Positions 41,909 through 51,445 are shown, numbered from the stretch's first letter. The stretch: DNA of 64,000 nt from Candidatus Hydrogenedentota bacterium (GCA_020848835.1 JADLHJ010000049.1:32752-96751); one strand, 5' to 3'. Program-made: numbers and translations. The notes: generated from the letters alone by a model not told the origin.

Positions 41909-43933
41909 ATGTCGCAATCCGACCACATTCCGAGTTTTCGCATTTCCACACTGATTGTTGTCGCAATCAGTCTGTCCATCGGCTGGGGTGTGCGGGGAAA
42001 CTTTGGTCACGAATACGGCGCGATGTTGCCGGGTGTGTTGGCCGCGCTGGCGGCATGTGCGTTGTCGGGGCGCGAGGATTGGCGGGTGCGCGCGCCGTAC
42101 TTTGCATTCTTTGGCGCGCTGGGCTGGGCCTTCGGCGGCTCGATGTCTTACATGAAGGTCGTCAGCTACACAGAGAGCGGACATTTGCCTTCGCAGATAT
42201 ACGGGTTCTTCGGACTCTTCGCGGGTGGTTTTTTGTGGGCGGCGATGGGCGGTGCGGGGACTGCGTACGCGGCGGTCGAAGATCGCGAGCGGATCACGCA
42301 GTTGTTCAAGCCGTTGTGCTTTGTGTTCACCGCGTTTGCGTTTCTGTACTTTTGCTGGGTTCCGGTAATGAGCGCGTTCGGCTTGCACGTGCAGGAACTC
42401 GTCGAACGCGGGATCGAGCGGGAACTGCGGCAGAATGATCCGTTTTATTGGCTCGACGCAGATTGGGTGCCTGCATTCGCGACGTTGGTAGCGTTGTGCG
42501 TATTCGACCTTTGGGATCGTCGCTTCGAGAAGGCTTGGTTGCTGCTCGTGCTTGCTGGCGTTGGGGCGTTGATTGGTTGGGTTGCGCAGATGGCGCTTAG
42601 TGCGAGCGGCATATTGGCGAAGGTTCTTCCATCTATCGTTCGAATACAGGGCGATCTTTCGGTCACGAATCCTGAGACGAACCTGCCATTTGATCCGAAG
42701 AATATGGTCACGAACTGGCCGACCATCTTCATCGATCACGGCGGGATTGAGGGGGTTGTAATTGGCATTCTTATTGGCACCGCGATCTACTTTGCGAAGT
42801 TCGGCAAATGGCGATCGGGCGCATCGTTGCTGCTGCACATGGCGCTGGGTTGGTTCATCGTCTTTCTCATCTTTCCCGTGCTGCTCGGCATCCGAATGAC
42901 ACCCCCACGCAATGACAACTGGGCGGGTGTGCTGGGTGTGTTGCTGGGCGTATGCGTGTACATGCACCGCAATGATCGGGTGCCGGTTATTGTTGGAGCG
43001 CTGGTGACGGGGATTGTTGGCGGGTTTGGAATTGCGTTTACGCAGCTCATCAAGCTGTTGTTGATGGCGCCGGGGAATCCGAGTCGTCTCTCAGATCTCC
43101 CGCCGCAAGTGAGCGCGCCCATCATCGAGTCGTGGAAGCATTGGCAGAATGCGAATTGGCACAGCATTGCGATCGAGCAGGGCGCGGGGATCATCTATGG
43201 ACTTGGCGCGGGGATTGCCATCGCGATGCTGGCGTCGCGCGTTGCGCCGGTGCAGAATGAGCCGCGCACGCGGCGTTGGACGGAGGTGCTGGCCACGGGT
43301 TTTGTGATTTGCGGAATTATTTATCTCAGCATGATCAAGCTCGTTGCGGAGTACACGAAGGTGCGCGACGGCGGGTTTATCGAAGTGCCGATGGTGATGA
43401 AGGCGCCGCTGTTTTCGAGCATCGAGATGTCGAGCCGGATGTGGTTCAACTTTTTCTTTGCGCTGTACGCCGCGTGCGTGCTCGGGTTGCTCATCACACA
43501 CACGCGGCGGCGCATCGCGCTAATCCCGGAATCGGCGCCGGGCAAAGGCCAACTGCTCTACATCGTCTTTCTCTGGAACGTCGTTGTGTTCAACCAAATC
43601 AAAGCGCAGGCCGCGTTTCACGAACAGCGGCTCGGAACCGAAGGCGTGATCCTCGTGAACGCGATCATCACGACATTTCTCATCGCGACGTTGCCGCGCG
43701 CGCGGGAAGCATGGTCCGCACCGTTGACGACCTCCGCGGATTTCCCACGATTGTTGCGCCGCACGATCGCCGTGGGGGTGGCGACGGCGCTCGTATGCGC
43801 GTTCGGATTCGCGGGCGTCACGCGCGCGGTGTACGGGAACAAACCGCTCCACGCCGGAAACAAGGGATTCCGCTTCGGCCCGCAGACCGAATGGCGGTTA
43901 TACCCGGTATTGCGGGACAAGGATCATCGGTAG
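41909..43933 (+). CDS. Polytopic membrane protein, family not recognised
   Basis: About 674 residues with 14 or more hydrophobic helices and short loops, beginning ISTLIVVAISLSIGWGVRGNFGHEYGAML. Conserved-looking polar motifs inside membrane stretches (GVRGNFGHEYG, GWAFGGSMSY, EQGAGIIYGLGAG, TFGEG-free) suggest a transporter or a lipid/polymer synthase. A His-Glu pair (GHEYG) in the first re-entrant region stands out. I do not recognise the family. The ATG at 41909 is chosen; a GTG three codons earlier is possible. The long antisense frame across this gene is a composition artefact. Confidence 0.7.
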   Translation: MSQSDHIPSFRISTLIVVAISLSIGWGVRGNFGHEYGAMLPGVLAALAACALSGREDWRVRAPYFAFFGALGWAFGGSMSYMKVVSYTESGHLPSQIYGFFGLFAGGFLWAAMGGAGTAYAAVEDRERITQLFKPLCFVFTAFAFLYFCWVPVMSAFGLHVQELVERGIERELRQNDPFYWLDADWVPAFATLVALCVFDLWDRRFEKAWLLLVLAGVGALIGWVAQMALSASGILAKVLPSIVRIQGDLSVTNPETNLPFDPKNMVTNWPTIFIDHGGIEGVVIGILIGTAIYFAKFGKWRSGASLLLHMALGWFIVFLIFPVLLGIRMTPPRNDNWAGVLGVLLGVCVYMHRNDRVPVIVGALVTGIVGGFGIAFTQLIKLLLMAPGNPSRLSDLPPQVSAPIIESWKHWQNANWHSIAIEQGAGIIYGLGAGIAIAMLASRVAPVQNEPRTRRWTEVLATGFVICGIIYLSMIKLVAEYTKVRDGGFIEVPMVMKAPLFSSIEMSSRMWFNFFFALYAACVLGLLITHTRRRIALIPESAPGKGQLLYIVFLWNVVVFNQIKAQAAFHEQRLGTEGVILVNAIITTFLIATLPRAREAWSAPLTTSADFPRLLRRTIAVGVATALVCAFGFAGVTRAVYGNKPLHAGNKGFRFGPQTEWRLYPVLRDKDHR

Positions 43934-43962
43934 CGGGGCACCACCTGCTTTTATATCGTCGC

Positions 43963-44700
43963 TCAGGGCTGCGGCGCGTCCCAAGTCGCGTTGCAGTCTT
44001 TTATTTGGTTGGGCTTGAAGCGGGATTTGTAGTTCATGGTTTTGCAGGCGGCGATGTAGTAGCCGAGGTAGTAGTAGGACTTGCCCCATTGGCGGGCGAG
44101 TTCGATTTCGGCGAGGGCGGAGAAAGTACCGGGGCTCCATTTCGCGACTGATGGGTCGTAAAAAAAGTTTACGGTGGAAAGGGCGTCGGGTAGTTCGTCG
44201 ATGATGCCCAAGCCTACCAAGGATCCATCCTTCCAGAGTTGCAATTCTCGCGTGCGTCCGCCGAGGCAGGTATCCACAAGGAAGCGCCGGTACGAATCTT
44301 CATCGGGGAGCTCGTGATCGGGTTGTTCATGCTGGTGGGCGAGGTAGCGGCACTGTAGACTCAGTTTTTCGTGGGAGTACTCAGCAGGGGCCACGCGCGT
44401 AGTGAATACCTTGATGCCCTGGTTCCAGACGCGGCGTTGTTCCTTGTTTCTATGAAAAGTCTCGATGGGCACGCGGAGGACTTTGCACTCGTTGCAGCCT
44501 AGACAGTCCGGCCGGTAGACGTGGGTACCGCTGCGCCGGAAACCGGCGTCCAAGAGTTTGTCGTAGATGTGCTCGACCCAGATGCCGTCGAGGTAGAGCA
44601 GGCGCATTTCGCGGCCAGGCAGGTAGGGGCAGGCACAACGGCCGTGGCCAAGATAGGCCATCTCGACCAAACCACCGGTCATGATCTCCTGCAACTTCAT
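43963..44700 (-). CDS. bpt: Arginyl/leucyl-tRNA-protein transferase (ATE1/Bpt family)
   Basis: 245 residues, the normal bacterial size. The N-terminal ATE domain has CACPYLPGREMRLLYL (Cys22, Cys24) and YRPDCLGCNECKVLRVPI (Cys66, Cys69, Cys72). The C-terminal GNAT-like domain has SPGTFSALAEIELARQWGK followed by YYLGYYIAACKTMNYKSRFK. The enzyme transfers an amino acid (Leu in Bpt) from aminoacyl-tRNA to proteins with N-terminal Asp/Glu, marking them for ClpS/ClpAP degradation. AAGGTGG sits 8 bases before the ATG. ClpS is not in the window. It is convergent with the membrane protein gene. Confidence 0.93.
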   Translation of the reverse strand: MKLQEIMTGGLVEMAYLGHGRCACPYLPGREMRLLYLDGIWVEHIYDKLLDAGFRRSGTHVYRPDCLGCNECKVLRVPIETFHRNKEQRRVWNQGIKVFTTRVAPAEYSHEKLSLQCRYLAHQHEQPDHELPDEDSYRRFLVDTCLGGRTRELQLWKDGSLVGLGIIDELPDALSTVNFFYDPSVAKWSPGTFSALAEIELARQWGKSYYYLGYYIAACKTMNYKSRFKPNQIKDCNATWDAPQP

Positions 44701-44889
44701 CGTGCGCTACCACCTTACACTGACATTGTACCGCGTGCGGGGTGAATAAAGGGTACGGAAGGCGTGGATATTTGGGGTTTGCACGATGATTGGATTGAAA
44801 TATGACCCGGTGCTAAAGCGGTGTCTGCCCGCCACCGCACTCGATAGCGTTTCGCTCGGCCACATGTTGATCCTGGAAAGTGCAAGGCG

Positions 44890-45636
44890 ATGTGGGGATT
44901 TGTTGTGTTGATTGGAATCACAATTCTGCTCTATGCGCTTGGCATTTATGCGCTGGTTGGCGTTTTTGCTGCGTTATCATTGCACGCGCGCGGATTGCGG
45001 GTGCTCGATCATTCGACAGCCGGTGCACCACTGTTGTTTCGCGCGCTAATTACGCCGGGGATGATTGCGCTGTGGCCGGTCTTGGTCTTGAAGTGGCGCA
45101 AGGCTGCGCGTGGTTTGGAAGCGGCAGGCGCTCCTGATTCGCCAGTTCGCGCGATGGGGTTGCGAAGGATACACGGTCTTGCGGTGCGTGGCTTGGCGGT
45201 TGCATTGCCTGTGGTGATTGCTGTGGCGGTTGTGGTGCGCCAGCCAATTGCAACCAGTGAAGCGGTGGCGCCGCTGCAAGAACCCGCGCCTCTACCGCAC
45301 GTTGCAACAGAGCGGAAAAACGCTTTCGACGATCTGCCGATTGCGTTGCGGATTCGCACGGACAACCTGGGTTCTTGGCAATTAGAGTTGGACGTCGCGC
45401 GCGATTTGGAGAAGGCTGCGCTTGGGTTGTATTGGTCCGATGTGGGCGACAATGCCTTGTCCCTAGGCCACGCGGTATATCTGGGCAATGTGTATGGTCC
45501 CGGTGCACGGCGGTTTGTTTTGGACGCAGCGCGTTTATCCGCCGGCGGTTCGCTGCTGCTCTACTCCTTCGTTGAAGCGGATGTCGTTGCGCGAGCAGAT
45601 GTCGCGCCGATCTCTGCGCGCGCATCGGGCGGCTAG
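44890..45636 (+). CDS. Membrane protein, function unknown (co-transcribed with Rieske/reductase gene)
   Basis: 248 residues. Hydrophobic helices at ~3-28 and ~48-68 and a further one near 98-118 (GLAVRGLAVALPVVIAVAVVV) are followed by a ~110-residue extracytoplasmic beta-rich domain (IALRIRTDNLGSWQLELDVA, GLYWSDVGDNALSLG). It ends 4 bp before the ferric-reductase/Rieske gene, so it is probably a partner of that protein, perhaps an assembly or electron-transfer accessory subunit. No Cys or His cluster for a cofactor is visible in the soluble domain. Confidence 0.65.
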   Translation: MWGFVVLIGITILLYALGIYALVGVFAALSLHARGLRVLDHSTAGAPLLFRALITPGMIALWPVLVLKWRKAARGLEAAGAPDSPVRAMGLRRIHGLAVRGLAVALPVVIAVAVVVRQPIATSEAVAPLQEPAPLPHVATERKNAFDDLPIALRIRTDNLGSWQLELDVARDLEKAALGLYWSDVGDNALSLGHAVYLGNVYGPGARRFVLDAARLSAGGSLLLYSFVEADVVARADVAPISARASGG

Positions 45637-45640
45637 CGCG

Positions 45641-47482
45641 ATGTCCGTGAAATACAAAGGCGTTGGGTGGAACCGGCAGAAACGCATTTATGACGCGACG
45701 CTCGCGGCGTTTGTCGTCGCATGCCTGGCGCTATTTATTTTCGCAACGATTCTTACCAATCCCAATGCGACCGCGGAGACGCTGATCATTCGATCGGCGG
45801 CGTGGACAGCGATGTTATTGTTGCACTTGATTCTTTGTATCGGGCCGCTGGCACGGTTGGATGCGCGGTTCTTGCCTCTGCTGTACAACCGCCGTCATTT
45901 GGGTGTAACGATGTTCTTCCTCGCGCTGGTTCATGCCGCACTGGCAACGTTTCAGTTTCATGCGCTTGGCAAAGTGAATCCGATTGTCAGTGTATTGACG
46001 GCGTATCGCGCGGACTACGATCCGTTTACAGGTCCCGCACAGTCGTTGGCACAGTTTCCGTTTGAACCTTTCGGTGCGTTAGCCCTTGTAATCCTTTTTT
46101 TCATGGTGGCGACGAGCCACGACTTCTGGCTGAGGAATCTGGGTGCGTCATTTTGGAAGTTGATGCACATGCTGGTATACGTCGCGTATGGATCGCTGAT
46201 TGTTCATGTGAGTTTTGGCGCGCTGCAGAGCGAGCACAATCCGGTTTATGTCGCGTGTGTTGCGTTGGGGGCCTTTGTGGTCGTTGGATTGCACGTGATT
46301 GCGTATAGAAAGGAAGTGCACACGGATCGTGCAAAACAAACTGCGGAGCACGATGGGTACTTATTTGCGTATCGCGCGGATAAGATCGCGGAAGGCCGGG
46401 GAAAGGCGGTGCGCGTGGGAAACGAACGCCTTGCGCTGTTTCGGCACGAAGACCGGATCTTTGCGATGTCAAACGTGTGCAGGCATCAGGGCGGGCCCGT
46501 TGGCGAGGGACGGATTCTTGATGGCTGCGTGACCTGCCCTTGGCATGGCTGGCAATACAAACCGGAAGATGGGTGCAGTCCCCCGCCTTTTGCGGAAATC
46601 ATACCCACATACCGAGTGAAGATTATCGATGGCGATATCTACGTGCATCCCGAGGCAAATGCGCTCAAGACCGTTTGTAACGGTGCGCGTGTCGTGGCGG
46701 CGTCTGCACCGGGTGCGCAGGACGAGTTCTATATCGGCTATCTGAAGAAGGCTCCGTCAGGACTTGCGCGATATGCACGAACTGTTGTCGCATCGCTCAC
46801 TTTGATCGTGCCCCTGCTGACGGCAATTGTTGCTGTAGCGCAAGACCCTTTCGATCGGGGGCGCTTTGAATTTGGCGTGGCCCGCCAGTTTGAAGGGGAA
46901 CTCTTTGAACAGCCGCTTCCATTGCTTCGGGTTAAAAATCCCGCGGGCAGCGCCTCGAGCTTTCCCCTGGTTGGCGCCGGGAAGTCAGGTCTCCCGGATT
47001 TTGCCCGCGGGTATAGCGGCAGCCGGGTCCGGTTCAAGGGCAGTCTAATCGTTCACGAAGGAATTGCCATGATTGAAGTAAACGACGCGAAATCCTTTGA
47101 AATTGCCGAGAAAAGCGGTTCGGCCGCAAATGACGCTCGCGCTTTAGACCTTGGCCGTGTTAGACTTGTGGGCGAGTTGGTGGACACGAAGTGTTACTTC
47201 GGTGTCATGCGGCCCGCTACCGGAAAGGTGCATCGCGCGTGCGCAGTGCGTTGTCTGGAGGGGGGCGTGCCACCGGGTTTGCTGTTGCGGTTACCGGACG
47301 GTTCGAGCCAGGTGGTATTGCTGGCGGGCCAGGAAGGGGAACCGCTCCAGTTCGATCCGCAGTGGGCGGCACTAACGGTGTCGGCGGAAGGACAGCTTGA
47401 ACTTCACGATGAAGTACCCGTGTTGCGAACGAACGCGCTTGCAATCCATGCGGGCGGTGCTTCCGGGCCCCTTCCAAACTGA
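45641..47482 (+). CDS. Ferric-reductase-like membrane domain fused to Rieske [2Fe-2S] domain
   Basis: 613 residues from the ATG at 45641; earlier in-frame starts lie inside the preceding gene and look like shadow sequence. Residues ~15-210 contain six helices of the ferric-reductase/MsrQ-like haem domain (His residues in RRHLGVTMFFLALVHAAL, KLMHMLVYVAY and SLIVHVSF). A Rieske domain follows with Cys280-x-His282 (CRHQGG) and Cys299-x2-His302 (CPWHG), so the cluster is complete. The last ~200 residues have one helix and a domain containing VDTKCYFGVM, KVHRACAVRCLEGGVPP, with three closely placed Cys. Electrons would flow between haem and the cluster across the membrane. The physiological partner is unknown. 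Confidence 0.85.
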   Translation: MSVKYKGVGWNRQKRIYDATLAAFVVACLALFIFATILTNPNATAETLIIRSAAWTAMLLLHLILCIGPLARLDARFLPLLYNRRHLGVTMFFLALVHAALATFQFHALGKVNPIVSVLTAYRADYDPFTGPAQSLAQFPFEPFGALALVILFFMVATSHDFWLRNLGASFWKLMHMLVYVAYGSLIVHVSFGALQSEHNPVYVACVALGAFVVVGLHVIAYRKEVHTDRAKQTAEHDGYLFAYRADKIAEGRGKAVRVGNERLALFRHEDRIFAMSNVCRHQGGPVGEGRILDGCVTCPWHGWQYKPEDGCSPPPFAEIIPTYRVKIIDGDIYVHPEANALKTVCNGARVVAASAPGAQDEFYIGYLKKAPSGLARYARTVVASLTLIVPLLTAIVAVAQDPFDRGRFEFGVARQFEGELFEQPLPLLRVKNPAGSASSFPLVGAGKSGLPDFARGYSGSRVRFKGSLIVHEGIAMIEVNDAKSFEIAEKSGSAANDARALDLGRVRLVGELVDTKCYFGVMRPATGKVHRACAVRCLEGGVPPGLLLRLPDGSSQVVLLAGQEGEPLQFDPQWAALTVSAEGQLELHDEVPVLRTNALAIHAGGASGPLPN

Positions 47483-47514
47483 AAACGAATTTCCGGGAAT
47501 GAGGAAATAAACCT

Positions 47515-48039
47515 ATGACTCAGTTGTTAGCCGCGGCGCCGGCGATTGACGGATGCATTATCGCCTGCGCGCGGACCATGGATGCCGTGGACCAGTACGA
47601 ACGAGGAGGCGGCGCATTCTACGCGATTGGCCCGCACCTGCGGCATTGCCTCGACCACGCGGTATGTTTCCTGCGCGGGCTGCGCTCGGGCGTTATAGAG
47701 TATGACGCGCGTGATAGGGATCTGCGCGTTGAGAATGACGCGGATTACTACCGCGAGGTTGCGCGCAGTGTAATGGACCAGCTCGCTGCCATATCTTCCG
47801 CGACGTTGTCGAATGCCATCAAGGTGTGCCAGATTTCCGCGCCGGGTGCGCCCCTATCGACAGTGGACAGCACCATTGAACGCGAACTGCTGTTCCTCTC
47901 AGGCCACACGATTCATCACCTCGCAATTGTTTCTCAGATTGCAAAAGAGCACGGCATCGCTATCGCCCCAGAACTGTCGGTGGCGTTCTCGACGGCCGCG
48001 CACCGGGAAACGCACAATCTGCAAGACGGCGCGCAGTAG
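47515..48039 (+). CDS. DinB-like four-helix protein
   Basis: 174 residues, all helical. The DinB/YfiT metal triad can be placed in HLRHCLDHAV (residues ~41-50) and GHTIHHLAIV (~131-140). Members bind a divalent metal and include thiol transferases (bacillithiol, mycothiol) and unknown enzymes. The protein follows the Rieske gene by 32 bp. A thiol- or metal-dependent transferase role is only family-level inference. Confidence 0.75.
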   Translation: MTQLLAAAPAIDGCIIACARTMDAVDQYERGGGAFYAIGPHLRHCLDHAVCFLRGLRSGVIEYDARDRDLRVENDADYYREVARSVMDQLAAISSATLSNAIKVCQISAPGAPLSTVDSTIERELLFLSGHTIHHLAIVSQIAKEHGIAIAPELSVAFSTAAHRETHNLQDGAQ

Positions 48040-48068
48040 CGCCGCGGACTATCAACGAGTACAAGTCC

Positions 48069-48824
48069 GTGTGTACGGTAACCGTCCATCGCAACACCAA
48101 TCGTTTGCTGGTCACCATGAACCGCGACGAGGCGCGTGACCGTGCGCCGGAGGTCCCTCCTACGCTTCATAAAGGCGACGTTTCCTGGCTGGCGCCGTCG
48201 GATTCGGCGCGCGGCGGAACATGGATCGGAACAAATGATTCTGGCGTAGTTGCGTGCCTGCTCAATGGCTACGTCGAAGGCGACAGTTTCCTGCGCGAGA
48301 AAAATACGGAGAGTAAATCGCGCGGCGCGATTATTCCCTGGTTGATGACGCTGGGTACCGCGCACGACATTCGCGATGCAGCGATGACTAATTTCGATCC
48401 GCACCGTTTCATGTCATTCTCCCTAATCGTTGTGCAGCACGATTCGGTTGATGCATTTCATTGGCGTGGTACCGGCTACCTGCTTCATGAATCGCACGAA
48501 GGCGATTGGACTTTTTTTTCGTCGTCATCCTGGAAAACCGATGAAGTGATTGCGTGGCGACGCCGAGCGTTTGATGACTGGCGCGAAGGCGGACATACGA
48601 CGATAGGCGCGCTACCTTCGCTGCATGTGTTGCACCCTGAAGGCAAGCACGAATGGTCGCCGTTAATGGACCGAGAACGCACTTGTACGCGCAGCATCAC
48701 GCAAGTTGAAATCAAACCTGCGCGCGCGGAAGCGGTGATGCGTTATTGGCGGCGCGATGTACTTGATGCCGGCGAAGAGCCGAAGGCGACTACGCTTCCA
48801 TTGCGTTCTGCGCGGGGCGAATGA
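48069..48824 (+). CDS. NRDE (TANGO2-like) family protein
   Basis: 251 residues. The family signature NRDE occurs at residues ~18-21 (TMNRDEARDRAPE), and the chain starts MCTV so that a Cys becomes N-terminal after Met removal, as in Ntn-hydrolase relatives of this family. GGTWIGTNDSGVVACLLNGY continues the expected fold. Eukaryotic TANGO2 is linked to lipid or haem handling; the bacterial role is unknown. The start is GTG, and the next gene begins 3 bp after the stop. Confidence 0.85.
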   Translation: MCTVTVHRNTNRLLVTMNRDEARDRAPEVPPTLHKGDVSWLAPSDSARGGTWIGTNDSGVVACLLNGYVEGDSFLREKNTESKSRGAIIPWLMTLGTAHDIRDAAMTNFDPHRFMSFSLIVVQHDSVDAFHWRGTGYLLHESHEGDWTFFSSSSWKTDEVIAWRRRAFDDWREGGHTTIGALPSLHVLHPEGKHEWSPLMDRERTCTRSITQVEIKPARAEAVMRYWRRDVLDAGEEPKATTLPLRSARGE

Positions 48825-48827
48825 CGC

Positions 48828-50474
48828 GTGGCTGAGTACTTCAACGAGCTTTTGAACCATCTTTCCGCAAGCCCTTTCTTGCAGGGGCTTGTAGCGGCAC
48901 TTGCCACGTTTATCCTGGAAGACCCGACGACGATCACTTGCGGCGCTTTGGTAGCCGATGGCCACATGTTGTTTGCGACTGCGCTAATCGGTTTAACAAT
49001 CGGCATCGCGGCAGGCGATTTTGGTTTATACACGATCGGTCGCTTCGTGGGGCCTAGCACCGTGCGCTGGGGATTGCTTTCGCAGGAACGCCTCGACCGG
49101 GCAAAGCGCTGGTTCGATCGCAATCTGATACTGGCTGTCGTACTTTCGCGATTCATGCCAGGCACACGCCTGCCGACCTATGTTGGTGCGGGAATTTTCC
49201 AGGCCTCCCCCATTCGCTTTCTCGGCGCGGCGATTGTTGCTTCGTTGGTATGGACGTTTACGCTGCTCACCGTCACGGTGAAGCTGGGGCAAACCGTATT
49301 ACCAGTCCTCGGCGCGTACCGCTGGCCGGTTGTGCTGTGTCTGATCGCAATAATCGCCTACGCGCAGCGTCGTGCCTCAAAACATATTGCATCTGTTGAT
49401 ACGACGGCCGCGGAGCCGGTTGTGTCTATGTTCGAGTTTTGGCCCGCGGGCGTTTTTTACATGCCGGTTGGGTTGTACTACGCGTGGCTGTCGTTACGCT
49501 ATGGCGGAACTACGCTGCCGACCGCTGCGAATCCGTCGATTTATTCCGGTGGACTGATTCGCGAATCTAAATTTCAGATACTGTCGCTCGTCCCGGAACC
49601 GCAGCGGAAGTGGGTCCTGCCGGTTTGTTTATTCCAATGCCCCGCCAAAGACGTATCAAATGACGATGCAGTGAGGGACGCGCTGCGCACGATTGCCGAG
49701 GCAGCACTTTCGTTTCCGTTGGTGGCGAAGCCGGACAAAGGACAGCGCGGCGCGGGTGTGCAGAAGTTGCGCAGCGAAGACGACCTGCGCGCATATTTGG
49801 AATCGTTTCCGCCAGGACTTGAGATTGTGTTTCAGGCATTGGCTGATTTTCCGCATGAGGCCGGCGTGATGTACTACCGCTATCCCGGTACGGACAGCGC
49901 CGCAATCATGTCAATTACCATCAAGGAATTTCCGCACGTAATCGGCGATGGCGTGCGCACGCTGCGTGAACTCATCCTGGCGGATCCGCGGGCGCGGATA
50001 TTGCACCACATCTATTGCAAACGCCACGCATCGCAGCTCGATCGTGTTCTTGAGAGCGGTGAAAAGTTCCGGCTGGTGTTTGCAGGAAACCACGCGCAGG
50101 GCACCATTTTCAAAGATGGTACGCACCTCGCCACGCCGCAACTCCTCGCGCGGCTGCACGAGATTGCATCGTCCATGCCCGACTTCTATTTTGGGCGCTT
50201 CGATATCCGGTACAGCGACCTCGATGCTTTTTTGAATGGCGACGATATTCACATCGTCGAAATAAACGGAGCTGGGGCGGAGTCCACGCATATTTGGGAT
50301 GCGCGCATGACATTGTCGCGCGCTTACGGAGCACTGTTTCGGCAGTGGCGAATACTTTTTGAAATTGGCGCCGCAAACCGGAAGCGCGGGGCCAAGCCCC
50401 TTAACCCGTTCCGGCTCTTGGGTGACTGCTTCTGGTACCGCGATTCTTCGCGCGGGTACCCGATGGCGCATTAA
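48828..50474 (+). CDS. Fusion of DedA-type membrane domain with ATP-grasp domain
   Basis: 548 residues. Residues ~1-190 are a DedA/VTT-type membrane domain: FILEDPTTITCGALVADG (DedA-like acidic motif FxE(D/N)), AAGDFGLYTIGRFVG, and FDRNLILAVVLSRFMPGTRLPTYV (the RFxPxxR/G(x)6 motif). After a linker, residues ~205-548 form an ATP-grasp-like domain with ATP-binding LVAKPDKGQRGAGV and the Mg-binding end DDIHIVEINGAGAES. DedA proteins move or flip undecaprenyl-phosphate or phospholipids; ATP-grasp enzymes ligate a carboxylate to an amine or thiol. The two together, ahead of OlsB- and OlsA-like genes, suggest amino-acid modification and flipping of a lipid. The start is GTG. Confidence 0.78.
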   Translation: MAEYFNELLNHLSASPFLQGLVAALATFILEDPTTITCGALVADGHMLFATALIGLTIGIAAGDFGLYTIGRFVGPSTVRWGLLSQERLDRAKRWFDRNLILAVVLSRFMPGTRLPTYVGAGIFQASPIRFLGAAIVASLVWTFTLLTVTVKLGQTVLPVLGAYRWPVVLCLIAIIAYAQRRASKHIASVDTTAAEPVVSMFEFWPAGVFYMPVGLYYAWLSLRYGGTTLPTAANPSIYSGGLIRESKFQILSLVPEPQRKWVLPVCLFQCPAKDVSNDDAVRDALRTIAEAALSFPLVAKPDKGQRGAGVQKLRSEDDLRAYLESFPPGLEIVFQALADFPHEAGVMYYRYPGTDSAAIMSITIKEFPHVIGDGVRTLRELILADPRARILHHIYCKRHASQLDRVLESGEKFRLVFAGNHAQGTIFKDGTHLATPQLLARLHEIASSMPDFYFGRFDIRYSDLDAFLNGDDIHIVEINGAGAESTHIWDARMTLSRAYGALFRQWRILFEIGAANRKRGAKPLNPFRLLGDCFWYRDSSRGYPMAH

Positions 50475-50572
50475 CTGAAAACAATTTCCTAACCAAATTT
50501 CATTAGATTCTTTACAATGGATACGGGTGCGATACAGCTTCAAGGCGGCCCGTTCGGGCCAGAGGAGGCGGT

Positions 50573-51445
50573 ATGATTCGGGACAGTCAGGGCGGAGTCA
50601 TTTCAGGCACCGATCTACACGCGCCGCATGCGGACCTGCGCATCGCGGAGGGCGCGTCCACCGATTTCATGCAGCGTTGGAATTCGACGGACCTGCTCGT
50701 GTTGCCGGGCCAGCGCAAGGGTACCTATGTCGCCGGGCTCGCCTGTTCGGACCGTTGCGTGGACGAAGTGCTGCGCCTGCGGTATGAAGTATTCAATATC
50801 GAGTTAGGCGAAGGCTTGGCGCATTCGTCAATCGCTGGTCTCGATCGCGATGAGTTCGACAACCAGATGGCGCATATTGTGTTGTTCGACACTGCAACCA
50901 AGCGCGTGGTGGGGACATACCGCGTACAAACAATCGAACACGCAATGAAACACGCGGGTATCTATTCGTCGCAATTGTTTGTCTTCAACGGACTCGAATC
51001 GTTTTATCCGCGGACGGTGGAAGTCGGGCGCGCATGCCTCGCGCAGGATCATCGGAACCTGGCCGCAATTATCACGCTGTGGTGGGGTCTTGGCGAGTAT
51101 ATGAATTTGTTCGGGCAGCAGTACTTGTTTGGCTGTTGTTCGCTCACGACACAGGACCCGGATGACGGCTGGCGTGCGATGAAGACACTTCGACAGAAAA
51201 AGCATCTGCATCCTGAAATCATGTTGGCGACGCAGCCCTCGCATTCCTGCGGCGATGCGTCGCGTGAGTTTGACGCCAACCTCGGTCCTGCCATCAAACT
51301 GCCGAAATTATTTCGCACGTATATGTCGATGGGCGCGCATGTGATATCCGGTCCCGCGATCGATCGCGACTTCGGCACCGTGGATTTTATCGTGTTTCTG
51401 GACGCGAAAATTGTGACCTTTTCGCAGTTGGAAGTCGTGCGCTGA
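50573..51445 (+). CDS. OlsB-like ornithine/amino-acid N-acyltransferase (GNAT fold)
   Basis: 290 residues. The region LACSDRCVDEVLRLRYEVFN, DNQMAHIVLFDTATKRVVGTYR and RTVEVGRACLAQDHRN follows the pattern of the OlsB / acyl-homoserine-lactone-synthase-like acyltransferases (RxxVF…, D-H-L-V, EIGRSCV…RN). These enzymes N-acylate ornithine with a 3-hydroxyacyl-ACP to give lyso-ornithine lipid. AGGAGG precedes the ATG. The stop overlaps the start of the OlsA-like gene. The pair order B then A is that of ornithine-lipid operons. Confidence 0.8.
   Translation: MIRDSQGGVISGTDLHAPHADLRIAEGASTDFMQRWNSTDLLVLPGQRKGTYVAGLACSDRCVDEVLRLRYEVFNIELGEGLAHSSIAGLDRDEFDNQMAHIVLFDTATKRVVGTYRVQTIEHAMKHAGIYSSQLFVFNGLESFYPRTVEVGRACLAQDHRNLAAIITLWWGLGEYMNLFGQQYLFGCCSLTTQDPDDGWRAMKTLRQKKHLHPEIMLATQPSHSCGDASREFDANLGPAIKLPKLFRTYMSMGAHVISGPAIDRDFGTVDFIVFLDAKIVTFSQLEVVR

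Noticed and set aside
41744..42967. A 407-codon open frame on the minus strand opposite the large membrane protein
   Set aside because: Its product is dominated by Arg, His and Gln with no domain, it runs across the 87-bp inverted repeat, and the plus-strand frame encodes a clear polytopic protein. It is a composition shadow.
45488..45640. Earlier in-frame starts of the reductase/Rieske gene
   Set aside because: They overlap the preceding membrane protein gene and encode non-conserved-looking sequence. The ATG at 45641 begins a typical cytoplasmic lead.
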